64,000 nt of DNA. Origin: Io17-Chloro-G2 sp963663135. Lineage in GTDB: Bacteria; Chloroflexota; Dehalococcoidia; Lucifugimonadales; UBA3495. Under the pieces are notes generated by a model. The model had not been told where the DNA came from and did no database searches. It saw only the letters and a list, made by a program, of their open reading frames with translations. Numbering within the stretch: the stretch's first letter is position 1; each line of letters starts with the position of its first letter. The stretch is taken from positions 1 through 64,000 of the forward strand of contig CAXXRM010000004.1 in the NCBI GenBank assembly GCA_963663135.2. The letters run 5' to 3'. The position numbers were made by a program, and so were the translations under genes. This document shows positions 51,888 through 61,293 of the stretch, in pieces.

Positions 51888-52307
51888 ATGTACGACAAGC
51901 CAATGTTGAGCCTGGACCAGACCCAGAGAGCCATGTCGGCAATGTTGGACCACGCCACCGGGGAGCCCGACCGGCCGGTGACCATTGCCATTGTGGACGA
52001 CACCGGCCAACTGCTCAGTTATGCCCGCATGGACCGGTGCCGCCCGACACCCCAGCGAATGGCCATCCGGAAAGCCTATACCTGCGCCCTGTCGGGTCAG
52101 AACTCAAACGACTATGCCGAAAGGCTGAAGAGCCAGGGCCGCACGGTGGCCGAAATGGGAGACGCCATGCTTGCCGCGGTGCAGGGCGGTGTGGTGGTGG
52201 TCCATCCCGAGACCGGCGCAATAATGGGCGGTATCGGAGTCAGCGGCCTCGCTGCCCAGGAAGATGAAGACATTGCGAAGTTAGGCCTTCAGGCATTGGG
52301 GATCTAG
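51888..52307 (+). CDS. GlcG/HbpS-like (DUF336) heme-binding protein
   Basis: A 139-residue protein of the GlcG/HbpS family: P-V-T-I-A-I-V-D-D-T-G-Q-L-L-S-Y-A-R-M-D, then G-G-V-V-V-V, G-A-I-M-G-G-I-G-V-S-G and A-Q-E-D-E-D-I-A. Family members bind heme or act as accessory proteins near glycolate or diol genes; exact role unknown. AAGGAG 8 nt before the ATG. It heads a forward run with the deacetylase. Confidence 0.85.
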   Translation: MYDKPMLSLDQTQRAMSAMLDHATGEPDRPVTIAIVDDTGQLLSYARMDRCRPTPQRMAIRKAYTCALSGQNSNDYAERLKSQGRTVAEMGDAMLAAVQGGVVVVHPETGAIMGGIGVSGLAAQEDEDIAKLGLQALGI

Positions 52308-52410
52308 CAGCGGCGGTCCTCGGAATCCCGGCGGCTCCGAATAGTCTTAACCCAGGCTTGATCCAGCCCAGCATCCGGCCGGTCGGTTAGCGGACCGGTG
52401 AGGAGAGGTC

Positions 52411-53283
52411 ATGTCCAATCCCCGCGCCGAATACTCGCCGATATTCAGCCGAAATCCCCTGCGTCTGCCCGGTGATTCCCGGGTAGCATTGTGGGTCATC
52501 ATTAACCTGGAGGAGTGGGACATCAACGAGGCGATGGCCAGGACCGTGCTGCCGGCTCCCCAGGGAAGGGAGGTCATCCCCGACATTCCCAACTTCGGTT
52601 GGTTTGACTACGGGCTCCGGGTGGGATTTTGGCGGTTAAAGCGGGTCCTGGACCGGCGGGGAATAAAGGCGACGATAAGCCTGAACGCATCGGTCTGCCT
52701 CACGTATCCCCAGATCGTCAAAGCCTGCCTCGATTCGGGCTGGGAGTTGATGGGCCACGGTTTCATCCAGAGAGTCATCAACGCCGAGCCGGATGAGCGA
52801 GCGGTGATCCAACGTTCCATCCGCACTATTCAGGAGTTCAGCGGGCAAGCCCCCAGGGGTTGGATGGGTCCTGGTCTGGCCGAGACCTTTGACACGCCGG
52901 ACATTTTGGCTGAGGAGGGCATCGAGTACGTTTGCGACTGGTGCAACGATGACCAACCCTACGAGATGAAGGTCAAGGCGGGCCGTTTGGTGTCTATGCC
53001 GTACACCGTGGAGCTAAACGACATCCCCATTTACGCGGTGCAGCACCACCGGTCGCCGGAAATCTTTGAGCGCGCCAGGGACCAGTTCGATACCCTCTAC
53101 GAGGAGGGGGCTGAAAGCTCCCGGGTGATGGCAATTTCCACGCACCCGTACATCACCGGGGCGGCGCACCGCATCAAGTACTTCGACATGATCTTCGACT
53201 ATATCAGCCGGTTCCAAGGCGTAGAGTTCATGACCGGCAGCGAAATTCTGGACTGGTACAACTCCCAGGTGGGCGCGGGCTAG
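52411..53283 (+). CDS. Polysaccharide deacetylase family protein (allantoinase/PuuE-like)
   Basis: A 290-residue NodB-fold protein. I-I-N-L-E-E-W-D is a variant of the first metal motif; W-E-L-M-G-H-G-F-I-Q-R holds the metal-binding His, G-W-M-G-P-G the third motif and M-A-I-S-T-H-P-Y-I the fourth. Resembles the PuuE-type allantoinases rather than chitin deacetylases. No signal peptide, so cytoplasmic. GAGGAGAG precedes the ATG. Substrate probably an N-acyl or cyclic amide compound. Confidence 0.85.
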   Translation: MSNPRAEYSPIFSRNPLRLPGDSRVALWVIINLEEWDINEAMARTVLPAPQGREVIPDIPNFGWFDYGLRVGFWRLKRVLDRRGIKATISLNASVCLTYPQIVKACLDSGWELMGHGFIQRVINAEPDERAVIQRSIRTIQEFSGQAPRGWMGPGLAETFDTPDILAEEGIEYVCDWCNDDQPYEMKVKAGRLVSMPYTVELNDIPIYAVQHHRSPEIFERARDQFDTLYEEGAESSRVMAISTHPYITGAAHRIKYFDMIFDYISRFQGVEFMTGSEILDWYNSQVGAG

Positions 53284-53368
53284 GCGCTCGCTTTGCGCTG
53301 GATACGGCGTAGGTTCGCGGTCCACACCGGGGTGAGCCATACCCGGACGAGTAGCCTGGGCCGCCGGT

Positions 53369-54487
53369 CTATGTGGTGGCGCTGTGGGCAGTCCTGGTCA
53401 ACCGGTCCTGGAACTCCGCTGAGACCTCCCCGATCCGCTGGCGGAACCGGGTGGTCCCCCTTTGGCTCACCTGACGCGCCGCCTCTACCATAAGCTCGAC
53501 ACCACCCAAGAAGTCCTCCCGGTGGATGAATTCCGCTTCTACCCGCCCGTCGACTCCACCGTTGTGATAGTTTCCCAGGGGGAAGGCGATGCCGGTTGTC
53601 CGGTAGCCGTGGACTGCGAAGGCGCTGGCTTCACACACTCCTCCGCTCATGAGCTGGCGTTGAGCCTTGAAACCCTGATTGCGGGCTTGCAGCGTTTCGC
53701 GGGCTTTGACCAAACAGCTTTCGGCCTCGTTGTTGAAGGTGGACCCGGCGTCGCCCACCCGGATTACGGGGCCCAGCCCCTGCTCCGCGCCTGGCAGAGT
53801 ACGACTGGATTCGGCGGAAACCACCAGGGTTTCCGGTGGCAGCGTCCCATCCTGGGCCATCAACCGGGCGCCCACCAGGCCCACTTCCTCGGCCCGGGTA
53901 AAAACGCCATAGACGTCACCGGGGGGTTGCCCCTCCCGGCTCAAGACGGTTAACGCCGCCAGGATACTGGCGCACCCGGCCAGGTCGTCCGCCGCCCGCA
54001 TCCGAATAAAGTCGCCGTCCAACTGAAAGTCGGGGAGATCGAAAACCACCGGCCTGGGGAGGTCCAGGGTCTGCGGGTGTTCCAGACGGATTAAGGCCCG
54101 GCGATCGGCTTCGTCACCGAATTTGCCCGCGACCGTCCCGGTTAGTCGTTCACCGTTGGGCAACAGCAACCGGACCGGCACACCTTCGGCGAAAGCCCCT
54201 TCAGGAATACCGCCCAGGGCATCGGCTATCAGGAAATCGCCCTGGTAATCCACCGCCTCGAACCCCGGATGGTCCATGTGGGCCACCAGCGCCAGGGGAG
54301 TCTCCCCTGGGTCTTGGCCCGGAAGCCGGCAGATGATGTTTCCGAAGGCGTCGGAGTCCGCGGATAACCCGGCGCCGGCCAAAATTGATTGTATGGCGGA
54401 TGCCACGGGGGCCTCGTGGAACGCCACCGCGGGGTGGCGACCCAAGGTAGAAAGAAAATTCAAGGCGGATTCAGCGGCGACAGGCAT
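53369..54487 (-). CDS. M42-like metallopeptidase
   Basis: A 372-residue co-catalytic zinc hydrolase. L-V-A-H-M-D-H-P-G-F-E (first ligands), R-A-A-D-D-L-A-G (bridging Asp), F-T-R-A-E-E-V-G (catalytic Glu pair), V-V-S-A-E-S-S (fourth ligand) and L-G-N-Y-H-N-G-G (last His) are all present. It probably cleaves amino acids or small amides. ATG at 54485-54487. Divergent from the Ldh-type dehydrogenase at 54835. Confidence 0.87.
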   Translation of the reverse strand: MPVAAESALNFLSTLGRHPAVAFHEAPVASAIQSILAGAGLSADSDAFGNIICRLPGQDPGETPLALVAHMDHPGFEAVDYQGDFLIADALGGIPEGAFAEGVPVRLLLPNGERLTGTVAGKFGDEADRRALIRLEHPQTLDLPRPVVFDLPDFQLDGDFIRMRAADDLAGCASILAALTVLSREGQPPGDVYGVFTRAEEVGLVGARLMAQDGTLPPETLVVSAESSRTLPGAEQGLGPVIRVGDAGSTFNNEAESCLVKARETLQARNQGFKAQRQLMSGGVCEASAFAVHGYRTTGIAFPLGNYHNGGVDGRVEAEFIHREDFLGGVELMVEAARQVSQRGTTRFRQRIGEVSAEFQDRLTRTAHSATT

Positions 54488-54834
54488 TTGTTCCTCTGGC
54501 GATTGCGGAATTTGGGTGTGCGGTCCGGTTGGAGTTCACCGTTGGCAGAGGTAGCTGGACTCTGCCTGGACTCGTACGGACTTCCCGAAGGCACCAGGCC
54601 GGATTATATCAGCCTGACTCACCGGCTTTGGTGGTGAATGTTGACACGGGCAGCCGGAGGCCCCTTTTGCACAATGACCTGGGACGGAGCCTTTTACTGA
54701 AATGCGGCTTGCGGTTACAGGCGCCATGCGGTGATATACTTCTGCCAACGCAAGCAAGCCCGGCGGGGCCACCCTTTGGATTCGGGTCGGCTGGGGCCGG
54801 GTTGATTTTCGCAAGTCGAACGAGGAGGCCAGGA
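54488..54834. other. Intergenic region between divergent peptidase and dehydrogenase genes
   Basis: About 347 bp without a supported gene. TGATATACTT near 54731 could be a -10 for the dehydrogenase, but no matching -35 at normal spacing is evident. No repeats. Confidence 0.3.
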
Positions 54835-55911
54835 TTGCTGCCACGATTTAGGGTCAACCAAGATGAAGCCGTGTTGGTGCCCGGCGATGACCTGAAAACC
54901 ACTGTCGCCGGCGTATTTGAGAAGATGGGCGTTCCGCCCGAGGACTCCGTGCTGGCGGCCGACGTGCTGGTGCTGGCCGACCTTCGTGGCGTGGACAGCC
55001 ACGGCGTCTCCAATATGCTTCGCAACTACGTGAACCAGTACCAGATCGGCCAGATCAACCCCCGCCCGGACTGGAAGGTAATCCGGGAATCACCCAGCAC
55101 CGTCACCATAGACTCGGACCGGGGCCTGGGCATCATCATCACTCCCAAGGCCATGGATTTAGCGATTGAAAAAGCCAGGCAAGTGGGCGTGGGGATGGCA
55201 TCTATCGGCAACGCCCGGCACCTGGGCATGGCCTCATATCACGCAATGCTGGCGCTGAAGCACGATATGATCGGCGTCTGCATGACCAGTTGTCCACCCT
55301 CAGTGGTGCCCACCTTCGGGGCCGAGCCGCGGCTGGGCACCAATCCCATCGCGGTGGCAGTGCCCGCGGGCAAGGAGCCGCCCTTCGTGTTCGATGCGGC
55401 TACCAGCACCGTTGCGGGCAACAAAATCGGCATTGCCCGCCGTTTGGGCGCCAAACTTGAGCCCGGTTGGCTGGCCGACAGCGAGGGCAACCCCATCATG
55501 GAGGAGATTGATACCCCGGACACCTACACCCTGCTGCCTCTGGGCAGCACCCGTGAACTGGGGTCGCACAAAGGCTACGGCCTTTCCTGCATTGTGGACA
55601 TTCTGGGAGGAGTCCTAACCGGGTTTGGCTACGGCGTTTTCCCAGGACGTCCCAACTTTGGTCACTATGTCGCGGCTTATAGCGTGGACGCCTTCACCGA
55701 TGTCGAACAGTTCAAAGTGACCATGGATGAATGGATGGAGATGATGAAGACCACCAAGCCTGCCCCGGGACATGACAGGGTGATGGTGGCCGGACAACCC
55801 GAGGCCGAAATGGAAATAGTGCGGAGAGAAGAAGGCATCCCGCTGCATCAAGAGGTAGTCGACTGGCTCCGGGACACCTGCGGCGAGCTTTCGACACCCT
55901 GCCTGGTTTAG
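54835..55911 (+). CDS. Malate/L-lactate-type dehydrogenase (Ldh_2 family)
   Basis: A 358-residue NAD(P)-dependent oxidoreductase of the sulfolactate/ureidoglycolate/malate group. L-A-D-L-R-G-V-D-S-H-G-V-S-N-M has the catalytic His, G-N-A-R-H-L-G-M-A-S-Y, T-N-P-I-A-V-A-V-P and G-S-H-K-G-Y-G-L-S the cofactor and substrate sites. TTG start with AGGAGG (54823-54828) 6 nt upstream; the frame extends 300 bp further without coding character. Ends at a strong bidirectional hairpin. Confidence 0.9.
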   Translation: MLPRFRVNQDEAVLVPGDDLKTTVAGVFEKMGVPPEDSVLAADVLVLADLRGVDSHGVSNMLRNYVNQYQIGQINPRPDWKVIRESPSTVTIDSDRGLGIIITPKAMDLAIEKARQVGVGMASIGNARHLGMASYHAMLALKHDMIGVCMTSCPPSVVPTFGAEPRLGTNPIAVAVPAGKEPPFVFDAATSTVAGNKIGIARRLGAKLEPGWLADSEGNPIMEEIDTPDTYTLLPLGSTRELGSHKGYGLSCIVDILGGVLTGFGYGVFPGRPNFGHYVAAYSVDAFTDVEQFKVTMDEWMEMMKTTKPAPGHDRVMVAGQPEAEMEIVRREEGIPLHQEVVDWLRDTCGELSTPCLV

Positions 55912-56003
55912 GGCTGGTTCACCGGCGTGCTGGACGCAGCGTCAATGCGTTCCACTGACCTGTGTGCCGTCGTACGACCATGAACCCCCCCCCGAACCAA
56001 TAG

Positions 56004-56050
56004 TAATCCCCGGACCAATTGAGCTACAAAACTCATTGGTCCGGGGATTA
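56004..56050. terminator. Perfect 16-bp bidirectional hairpin
   Basis: TAATCCCCGGACCAAT (56004-56019) and its complement (56035-56050), 15-nt loop, between two convergent genes. A classic position for a shared terminator, although the T-run is short. Confidence 0.75.
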
Positions 56051-56082
56051 GCTTTGCCAGGCGATGAAAAAGGGTCTAGTGG

Positions 56083-56868
56083 CTAAGCCAGGAATTCCAG
56101 GGCGGTTTTGACGAACTCGTCGGTCTTTTCGATTTGGGGCACGTGCCCGCAGTTGTCGATTACCACTAGGTTTGATCCGGGGATGGCCTTGTGGTACAAC
56201 TCGCCGCATTCCAGGGGCACCAACCCGTCTTCCCGTCCCCATACAATACTGGTGGGGACGTTGACCCGGCCCAGCAACCCGGGGAGCCGGGGGTCGAACA
56301 TGTAGGGTTTCCAGCACAGCCGGACCGCCATCTCCCGGTTTTCCTCTATTGCGTCGGTTTGCTCCGGGGTTAGCTCGCCGCCATACAATTCCGTGAACTC
56401 GCCGCCCTGACTGGGATCATGGAACAGCAACTCGCTCACTTGTGCCGGGCTGAGGATGAAGATGTCGGCAATCTCACCTTGCTGCGGCCGAATCCCCGCT
56501 GCGCCGACCAACATCAACTTACTAAAGGCGTGACGGCAACTGGCGGCGATTTCCGAGGCCAGCCAGCCGCCCATGGAGAACCCAATGGCTCGTGCGCCTT
56601 CCAGCCCCTGCTGTTCCAAGAACCAGGTATAAAAGGCCGCAAGGTCCGGGATTGATTCAAGCCAATCCGGCCTATCCGACCCGGCGTAACCTGGGTGGGT
56701 GGGTATGTAGACCGTGTAATGGTCCGACAGGGCCTGGACGTATTTCAGCCAGCCCGAATTGCCCTCGGCGCCGTGGAACAACACCAGCGGATCGCCGGAG
56801 CCGCCTTTAAGCACCTGGATTTTCGCCCCCCCGACCTCCACGATCTCATCGGTAAACGCTGTGGTCAT
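56083..56868 (-). CDS. Alpha/beta hydrolase
   Basis: A 261-residue hydrolase. L-F-H-G-A-E-G-N-S-G-W is the oxyanion loop, I-G-F-S-M-G-G-W the nucleophile elbow Ser, W-G-R-E-D-G-L-V-P the acidic residue and D-N-C-G-H-V-P-Q the catalytic His. Probably an esterase or C-C hydrolase. ATG at 56866-56868. Substrate unknown. Confidence 0.88.
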   Translation of the reverse strand: MTTAFTDEIVEVGGAKIQVLKGGSGDPLVLFHGAEGNSGWLKYVQALSDHYTVYIPTHPGYAGSDRPDWLESIPDLAAFYTWFLEQQGLEGARAIGFSMGGWLASEIAASCRHAFSKLMLVGAAGIRPQQGEIADIFILSPAQVSELLFHDPSQGGEFTELYGGELTPEQTDAIEENREMAVRLCWKPYMFDPRLPGLLGRVNVPTSIVWGREDGLVPLECGELYHKAIPGSNLVVIDNCGHVPQIEKTDEFVKTALEFLA

Positions 56869-57250
56869 GTCTTCAGTACTCTCCTCATCCCTGGATTCTG
56901 CAGAACGTAGTGTATTTGACGCGCCTAGCCGGTCCCGCCCCTGTGGATGCGCCCGCGGCCAGACTTCTTACCTAGAGATAATGAACGGCGGGAACTATTG
57001 TCTATCCTAACGATGCGGTTGGCTTGGGTCAAGCGGCGGAGTTCCGGGCCTCCGGGGACCGAAGGCATGGGAGCCTGCGGCGGAAGCAGGCTGTGAGCCG
57101 GGTTGGGCGCTAAATCAGGTTGCGTGGGAAGCTGGCGTCCTATATCTTAAGGTTGGCCTGGGCGCCCCCGGCCCTTAGATGGTCACGCTTGGGCCGGTCC
57201 AAAATCGAAAACTCGGCCGCCAATACCGGCTCCGCTTGAAACAGGAGAAC
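56869..57250. other. Intergenic region upstream of serA; structured leader possible
   Basis: No gene. About 57035-57130 is rich in potential helices, such as GCCTGC-loop-GCAGGC (57072-57090) and GAGTTCCGGGCCTCCGGGG. It could be an untranslated leader but matches no riboswitch family that can be recognised by eye. Confidence 0.25.
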
Positions 57251-58834
57251 ATGGCCAAAATCTTAGTATCCGACCCTATAGCAACTGAAGGAGTGGAGCT
57301 ACTCCAATCCCAATCCGGCATTGAGGTTGACGTAAAAACGGGGATGGACCCCGGCGAGTTGCTGCAAGTGGTGGAGTCCTATGACGGGCTGGTGGTGCGC
57401 AGTGAAACTAAGGTCACCGCCGACGTTATCAAACATGCCGCCAAGCTCCGGGTAATCGCCCGAGCTGGCATCGGCGTGGACAACATAGACCTGGCCGCGG
57501 CCACCGGCGCAGGCATCGCCGTGGTTAACGCTCCGACCGGCAACACCGTGGCCGCCGCGGAGCACACCATGGCGTTGATGCTGGCCCTGTCCAGGAACAT
57601 CGCCAACGCCAACCAGTCCATGAAGGAGGGCCAGTGGCGGCGCAGCGCGTTCATGGGCATTGAAGTAAGGAATAAGACCCTGGGAATCGTGGGGTTAGGC
57701 CGGGTGGGCACTGAAGTGGCCCGCCGGGCCAAGAGCTTCGGTATGCGCCTGTTGGGCTACGATCCTTTCCTGGCTCCGGACCATGCGGCGCAGATCGGTG
57801 TTGAACTGGTGGACCTGGAAGAAATGCTCGCCCAGTCCGATTTTGTCACCTTGCACACTCCGCTGACCGAGGGCACCAGGGAGATGATTGGGGCCGAGCA
57901 GCTGGCCTTGATCAAACCCGGAGCGCGCATCATCAACGTGGCGCGCGGCGAACTCATCGACGAAGCTGCCCTGTTGGAGGCGCTGGATGGAGACCGGCTG
58001 GCGGCGGCTGCACTGGACGTTTTTGCCCAGGAGCCGCCGGTGGACAGCCGTCTGCCGCAACACCACAAGGTTTTGGCTACACCCCACCTGGGCGCATCCA
58101 CGGAGGAGGCCCAGCGGGAGGTGGCCGTAGAGGCCGCGGAACAGGTTCTGGCGGTGCTCAGCGGTCAACCGGCGCGGAACACGGTTAACGCTCCCTTCGT
58201 GCCTCCGGAAGTCCACGCCGTGGTGGCTCCATACCTGAAGGTTGGCTCGGTAGTGGGCAAGCTGCTCACATTTTTGGCTGATGGGCAATTCATGGGGCTG
58301 ACCATCCGGTACGAAGGCGAGATCGCCCAGCACGAGACCCCGATAATGAAGTCGGCGGTCCTGGCGGGACTGCTCGGCCCCGTGTGCGACGAAGTGGTGA
58401 ACCTAATCAACTCCCCATTGCTGGCGGCGCAACGGGGGTTGAACGTCACGGAACAGCGCGACCGGACAGCCCGGGAATATGCCAGTATCCTCACGGTGAC
58501 GCTGCACACCAACCAGGGCGACGTGACCCTGGCGGGGACCTCGATGCGGGACGAGCCGCACATTGTCCGGGTAAACAACTATTGGCTGGATATGACGCCC
58601 TCGGTGCCCTTCCTGCTCTTCGTGGAAAACGAGGACCAGCCGGGGTCCGTCGGCGCGGTGGGGACCATTGCGGGACGCCACAATATCAACATCAGCTTCA
58701 TGGAAGTTGGGCGGCTCAACCTCAGGGGGCGCGCCATGATGGTGCTGGGCCTGGATGACCCGGTCCCGGCCCCGGTATTGGACGAAATCAGGGCGTTGCC
58801 GCAGATTCACAACGCCCGCCTGGTTGTAATCTGA
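57251..58834 (+). CDS. serA: D-3-phosphoglycerate dehydrogenase
   Basis: A 527-residue long-form SerA, the first step of serine synthesis. G-L-V-V-R-S-E-T-K-V-T, A-R-A-G-I-G-V-D-N-I-D, G-L-G-R-V-G-T-E-V-A-R-R-A (NAD+), L-T-E-G-T-R-E-M, R-G-E-L-I-D-E and H-L-G-A-S-T-E-E-A-Q (catalytic His) cover the catalytic part; the rest holds an intervening domain and a C-terminal ACT domain (E-D-Q-P-G-S-V-G-A-V). ATG 57251 with AGGAG 3 nt before it, rather short. Serine is also the TrpB co-substrate. Confidence 0.94.
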   Translation: MAKILVSDPIATEGVELLQSQSGIEVDVKTGMDPGELLQVVESYDGLVVRSETKVTADVIKHAAKLRVIARAGIGVDNIDLAAATGAGIAVVNAPTGNTVAAAEHTMALMLALSRNIANANQSMKEGQWRRSAFMGIEVRNKTLGIVGLGRVGTEVARRAKSFGMRLLGYDPFLAPDHAAQIGVELVDLEEMLAQSDFVTLHTPLTEGTREMIGAEQLALIKPGARIINVARGELIDEAALLEALDGDRLAAAALDVFAQEPPVDSRLPQHHKVLATPHLGASTEEAQREVAVEAAEQVLAVLSGQPARNTVNAPFVPPEVHAVVAPYLKVGSVVGKLLTFLADGQFMGLTIRYEGEIAQHETPIMKSAVLAGLLGPVCDEVVNLINSPLLAAQRGLNVTEQRDRTAREYASILTVTLHTNQGDVTLAGTSMRDEPHIVRVNNYWLDMTPSVPFLLFVENEDQPGSVGAVGTIAGRHNINISFMEVGRLNLRGRAMMVLGLDDPVPAPVLDEIRALPQIHNARLVVI

Positions 58835-58954
58835 CGCAAGACCGGCGCTTTTCACGGCTCTTCCAGCGTTGGCGCCGGATGGCCGCTTGAGAAATCCCCG
58901 CGAGGAAATAGAGACGCCGGCAACCACTCTCAACTGCAACAGGAGGCTGGAACG

Positions 58955-60004
58955 ATGGCCGATAGAATAGCGATCATGGGACCGGGAGCGGTCGGAAGCT
59001 ACGTGGGCGCCTTTTTGGTGAGGGAAGGCGAGGACGTGACTTTCATCGATATGTGGCCGGAGCACGTGGAGACCATGAGGCGGCAGGGTCTTCGGGCCAG
59101 CGGCAGCCAGGGTGACTTCACGGTGCCCGTAAACGCGATGCACCTGACCGATGCTCAGAACATCAGCGAACCGTTTGACATGGCGTTTGTCACCGTCAAG
59201 TCCTACGACACCGAGTGGGCGACCCACTTCATCAAGCGGCACGTTAAGCCCGAAGGGTTCTTCCTGTCCATCCAGAACTGCTGGAACGATCCGGTCATTG
59301 GCGACATAGTCGGGGCTAACCGGCAACTTGGCTGCATTGCGTCGCATATCGAAGTGGCGTTGTGGGAGCCGGGCCATGTCACCCGCGGCGGAGAGCCTGG
59401 GAGGGGCCACGGGCACGTGGTCTTCCGCGTTGGGGAGCAGGACGGCCGGATTACCGAACGGTCCAAAGCCATTGCCCAAAAACTCAACTGCATCGACGAC
59501 GCCTACGCCACCGACAACCTTTGGGGGGAGCGTTGGGCCAAGTTGTGCCAGAACGGCATGGGCAACGCCATCTCCGCCATGTCCGGCCTGGGGTCTCAGG
59601 ACATGGCCGATGACCCCCGGTGCCGGTCCATCCGGATCCACCTGGCCAAGGAGGGCGCAAAGGTCGGTATCGCCATGGGACTAAACGTGGTGGAGATAAG
59701 CGGAAAACCCGCCGAGTTTTGGGCCGCTGCCGACCAGGGCGATATTTTTGAAGAAGCCGATGCGTTGATGGAGTCCCGCGGTGGGAACGTCAATTGGCTG
59801 GCGTCAATGGCCCAGGATATCAAGAAGGGACGCCATTCAGAGATTGATTTCATGAACGGCCTGATAGCCAGCAAAGGCCGTGAGGCGGCGGTGCCCACGC
59901 CCTATAACGACGCCATTGTCGATGCCATGCACGGAATCGACGACCACAGTTTGGCCCAGGGAGCCGACAATGTTGACCGCATCATGAAAGCGGTGAACGG
60001 GTAA
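58955..60004 (+). CDS. 2-dehydropantoate 2-reductase family protein
   Basis: A 349-residue ApbA/PanE-type oxidoreductase. I-M-G-P-G-A-V-G-S-Y-V-G is the NADP loop, T-V-K-S-Y-D-T the central Lys, W-A-K-L-C-Q-N-G-M-G-N-A the substrate Asn/Lys block and E-I-D-F-M-N-G-L-I the conserved C-terminal motif. True PanE proteins are usually 290-310 residues, so it may be a ketopantoate reductase or a relative. CAGGAGG precedes the ATG by 8 nt. Confidence 0.85.
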   Translation: MADRIAIMGPGAVGSYVGAFLVREGEDVTFIDMWPEHVETMRRQGLRASGSQGDFTVPVNAMHLTDAQNISEPFDMAFVTVKSYDTEWATHFIKRHVKPEGFFLSIQNCWNDPVIGDIVGANRQLGCIASHIEVALWEPGHVTRGGEPGRGHGHVVFRVGEQDGRITERSKAIAQKLNCIDDAYATDNLWGERWAKLCQNGMGNAISAMSGLGSQDMADDPRCRSIRIHLAKEGAKVGIAMGLNVVEISGKPAEFWAAADQGDIFEEADALMESRGGNVNWLASMAQDIKKGRHSEIDFMNGLIASKGREAAVPTPYNDAIVDAMHGIDDHSLAQGADNVDRIMKAVNG

Positions 60005-60069
60005 GGCGCCATCGGGTCCGGTGGACCAATTGGATCAACCCGGTAGGCATTCCCGCCAGGAGTAGGCAC

Positions 60070-60546
60070 ATGTTCGTAGTTGTGGAGCCGGCAGAATTTT
60101 TCATGCACCGGGTCAAGCTGATTTTTGACCTGGAGAGCCCCGACCTGGAGGACGCCGAAGCAAGGGAATACCTGGAAGAGCACGAGTTGGAACCCAGGTA
60201 CCTGTTTGACGACGAATTGGAGGGGCGCAAGTGCCAGGTGATGCAGTTCGGCGGCTGCTACCTTGGGGGCAACCATCTGGACCGGTTGGCCCAGATTCAA
60301 CGCAAAGCCGTGGAAGTGGAGGTCCTCACCGCTGAAATTCAGGGCCAGCTTGAGGGCCTTGAGCTGGCTGAAGGACGCCTTTCAACAGAGGAGATTGAAT
60401 CAACCGCGCAGGCGCTGGTTCCCCAGTTCAATCTCGAGTCTTCGTTCCAGGCCGGTGAAACCGGTGAACTGGAGGCGGTTTTGGACGCCGATGCCGTGGC
60501 CCTGGCGGCCAGGGCTTATATCGACGCCAACCGGGCCCAGGGTTAA
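60070..60546 (+). CDS. Hypothetical acidic protein
   Basis: A 158-residue protein not recognised by family. Residues 1-70 form a compact alpha/beta start (F-V-V-V-E-P-A-E-F-F, R-K-C-Q-V-M-Q-F-G-G-C-Y-L-G); the remainder is helical and strongly acidic, with coiled-coil character at about 80-115. AGGAG 8 nt before ATG supports the start. It follows the PanE-like gene on the same strand and precedes a tRNA gene on the opposite strand. Confidence 0.7.
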   Translation: MFVVVEPAEFFMHRVKLIFDLESPDLEDAEAREYLEEHELEPRYLFDDELEGRKCQVMQFGGCYLGGNHLDRLAQIQRKAVEVEVLTAEIQGQLEGLELAEGRLSTEEIESTAQALVPQFNLESSFQAGETGELEAVLDADAVALAARAYIDANRAQG

Positions 60547-60611
60547 TGCCTGGTTTCAAGCTCCCCGAGCCACGGGAGCCCCGCGTCGGCGGATACGCCC
60601 CTGTTTGGCTT

Positions 60612-60685
60612 TGGAGCGGGCGATGGGAATCGGACCCACGTGACCAGCTTGGAAGGCTGGAGCTCTACCACTGAGCTACGCCCGC
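60612..60685 (-). tRNA. tRNA-Gly, anticodon TCC
   Basis: The reverse strand folds as a 74-nt cloverleaf: acceptor GCGGGCG/CGCCCGC, D arm GCTCAGTGGTAGAGC, anticodon arm CCAGC-CTTCCAA-GCTGG with TCC at 60653-60651, and T arm GTGGG-TCCGATT-CCCAT. The 3' CCA is encoded (T-CCA at 60615-60612). No intron. It reads glycine GGA/GGG codons. Confidence 0.95.
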
Positions 60686-60903
60686 ATGGGTTTGGAACCG
60701 CCTGACAATTATAGACGGCAGGCGCGCTCCTTGCCACTTCCCCGCGGCGATCAAATGCGCTGCGATTGCGGCTTAATTGGCGGAGCAACGGGCCTGCCGT
60801 TGCCGGGTTGCCTGATGTGACTCCAATCATATCGCTGAGAGGGAATCACGCGGGCTCGGATTCGATAATATCCATTCTGAAATAGATATTCTGGAGGGAC
60901 GGC

Positions 60904-61293
60904 ATGCCCAAGATTAGAAACCATCACACGGACATTACGCCGGGCGGGACTGGTTTCAGCCGCGTCGTGCGCAGCGGGAACCTGGTTTTCATCGCTGGCG
61001 TCACCGCACGCGGGTCTGACAGCCAGGGAAAACCATTCATCGACCAACTCCGGGTGGTCCTGGACCGGATTACCCGAATCGTGGCGGCGGAAGGCGGTTC
61101 GCCCGGAGACATCACTAAATTCACCACCTTCGTCACCAATGTGGAAGATTGGCGGGCCACCGGCGAGCAAAACCAAGCGCTGATGGAAGAGTATTTCCAA
61201 GGGGAATACCCGGCCAATACGCTGATTGGCACTACGGCCCTGGCCGAACCCGGTCTGGACGTCGAAATTGAGGCCATTGCCGTCATCGACTAA
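60904..61293 (+). CDS. RidA/YjgF family protein
   Basis: A 129-residue member of the RidA superfamily: F-S-R-V-V-R-S-G-N-L-V-F-I-A-G-V-T, V-L-D-R-I-T-R-I-V-A-A-E-G-G, F-T-T-F-V-T-N and T-A-L-A-E-P-G-L-D-V-E-I-E-A-I-A. Canonical RidA, which removes reactive enamines or imines made by PLP enzymes, has an Arg near the C-terminus; here the aligned segment reads L-A-E-P-G-L, so it is probably a different subgroup. CTGGAGG before the ATG. Confidence 0.85.
   Translation: MPKIRNHHTDITPGGTGFSRVVRSGNLVFIAGVTARGSDSQGKPFIDQLRVVLDRITRIVAAEGGSPGDITKFTTFVTNVEDWRATGEQNQALMEEYFQGEYPANTLIGTTALAEPGLDVEIEAIAVID

Noticed and set aside
58403..59641. 412-codon reverse frame overlapping serA and the PanE-like gene
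   Set aside because: Both forward genes have complete motifs and ribosome sites; the reverse frame has none.
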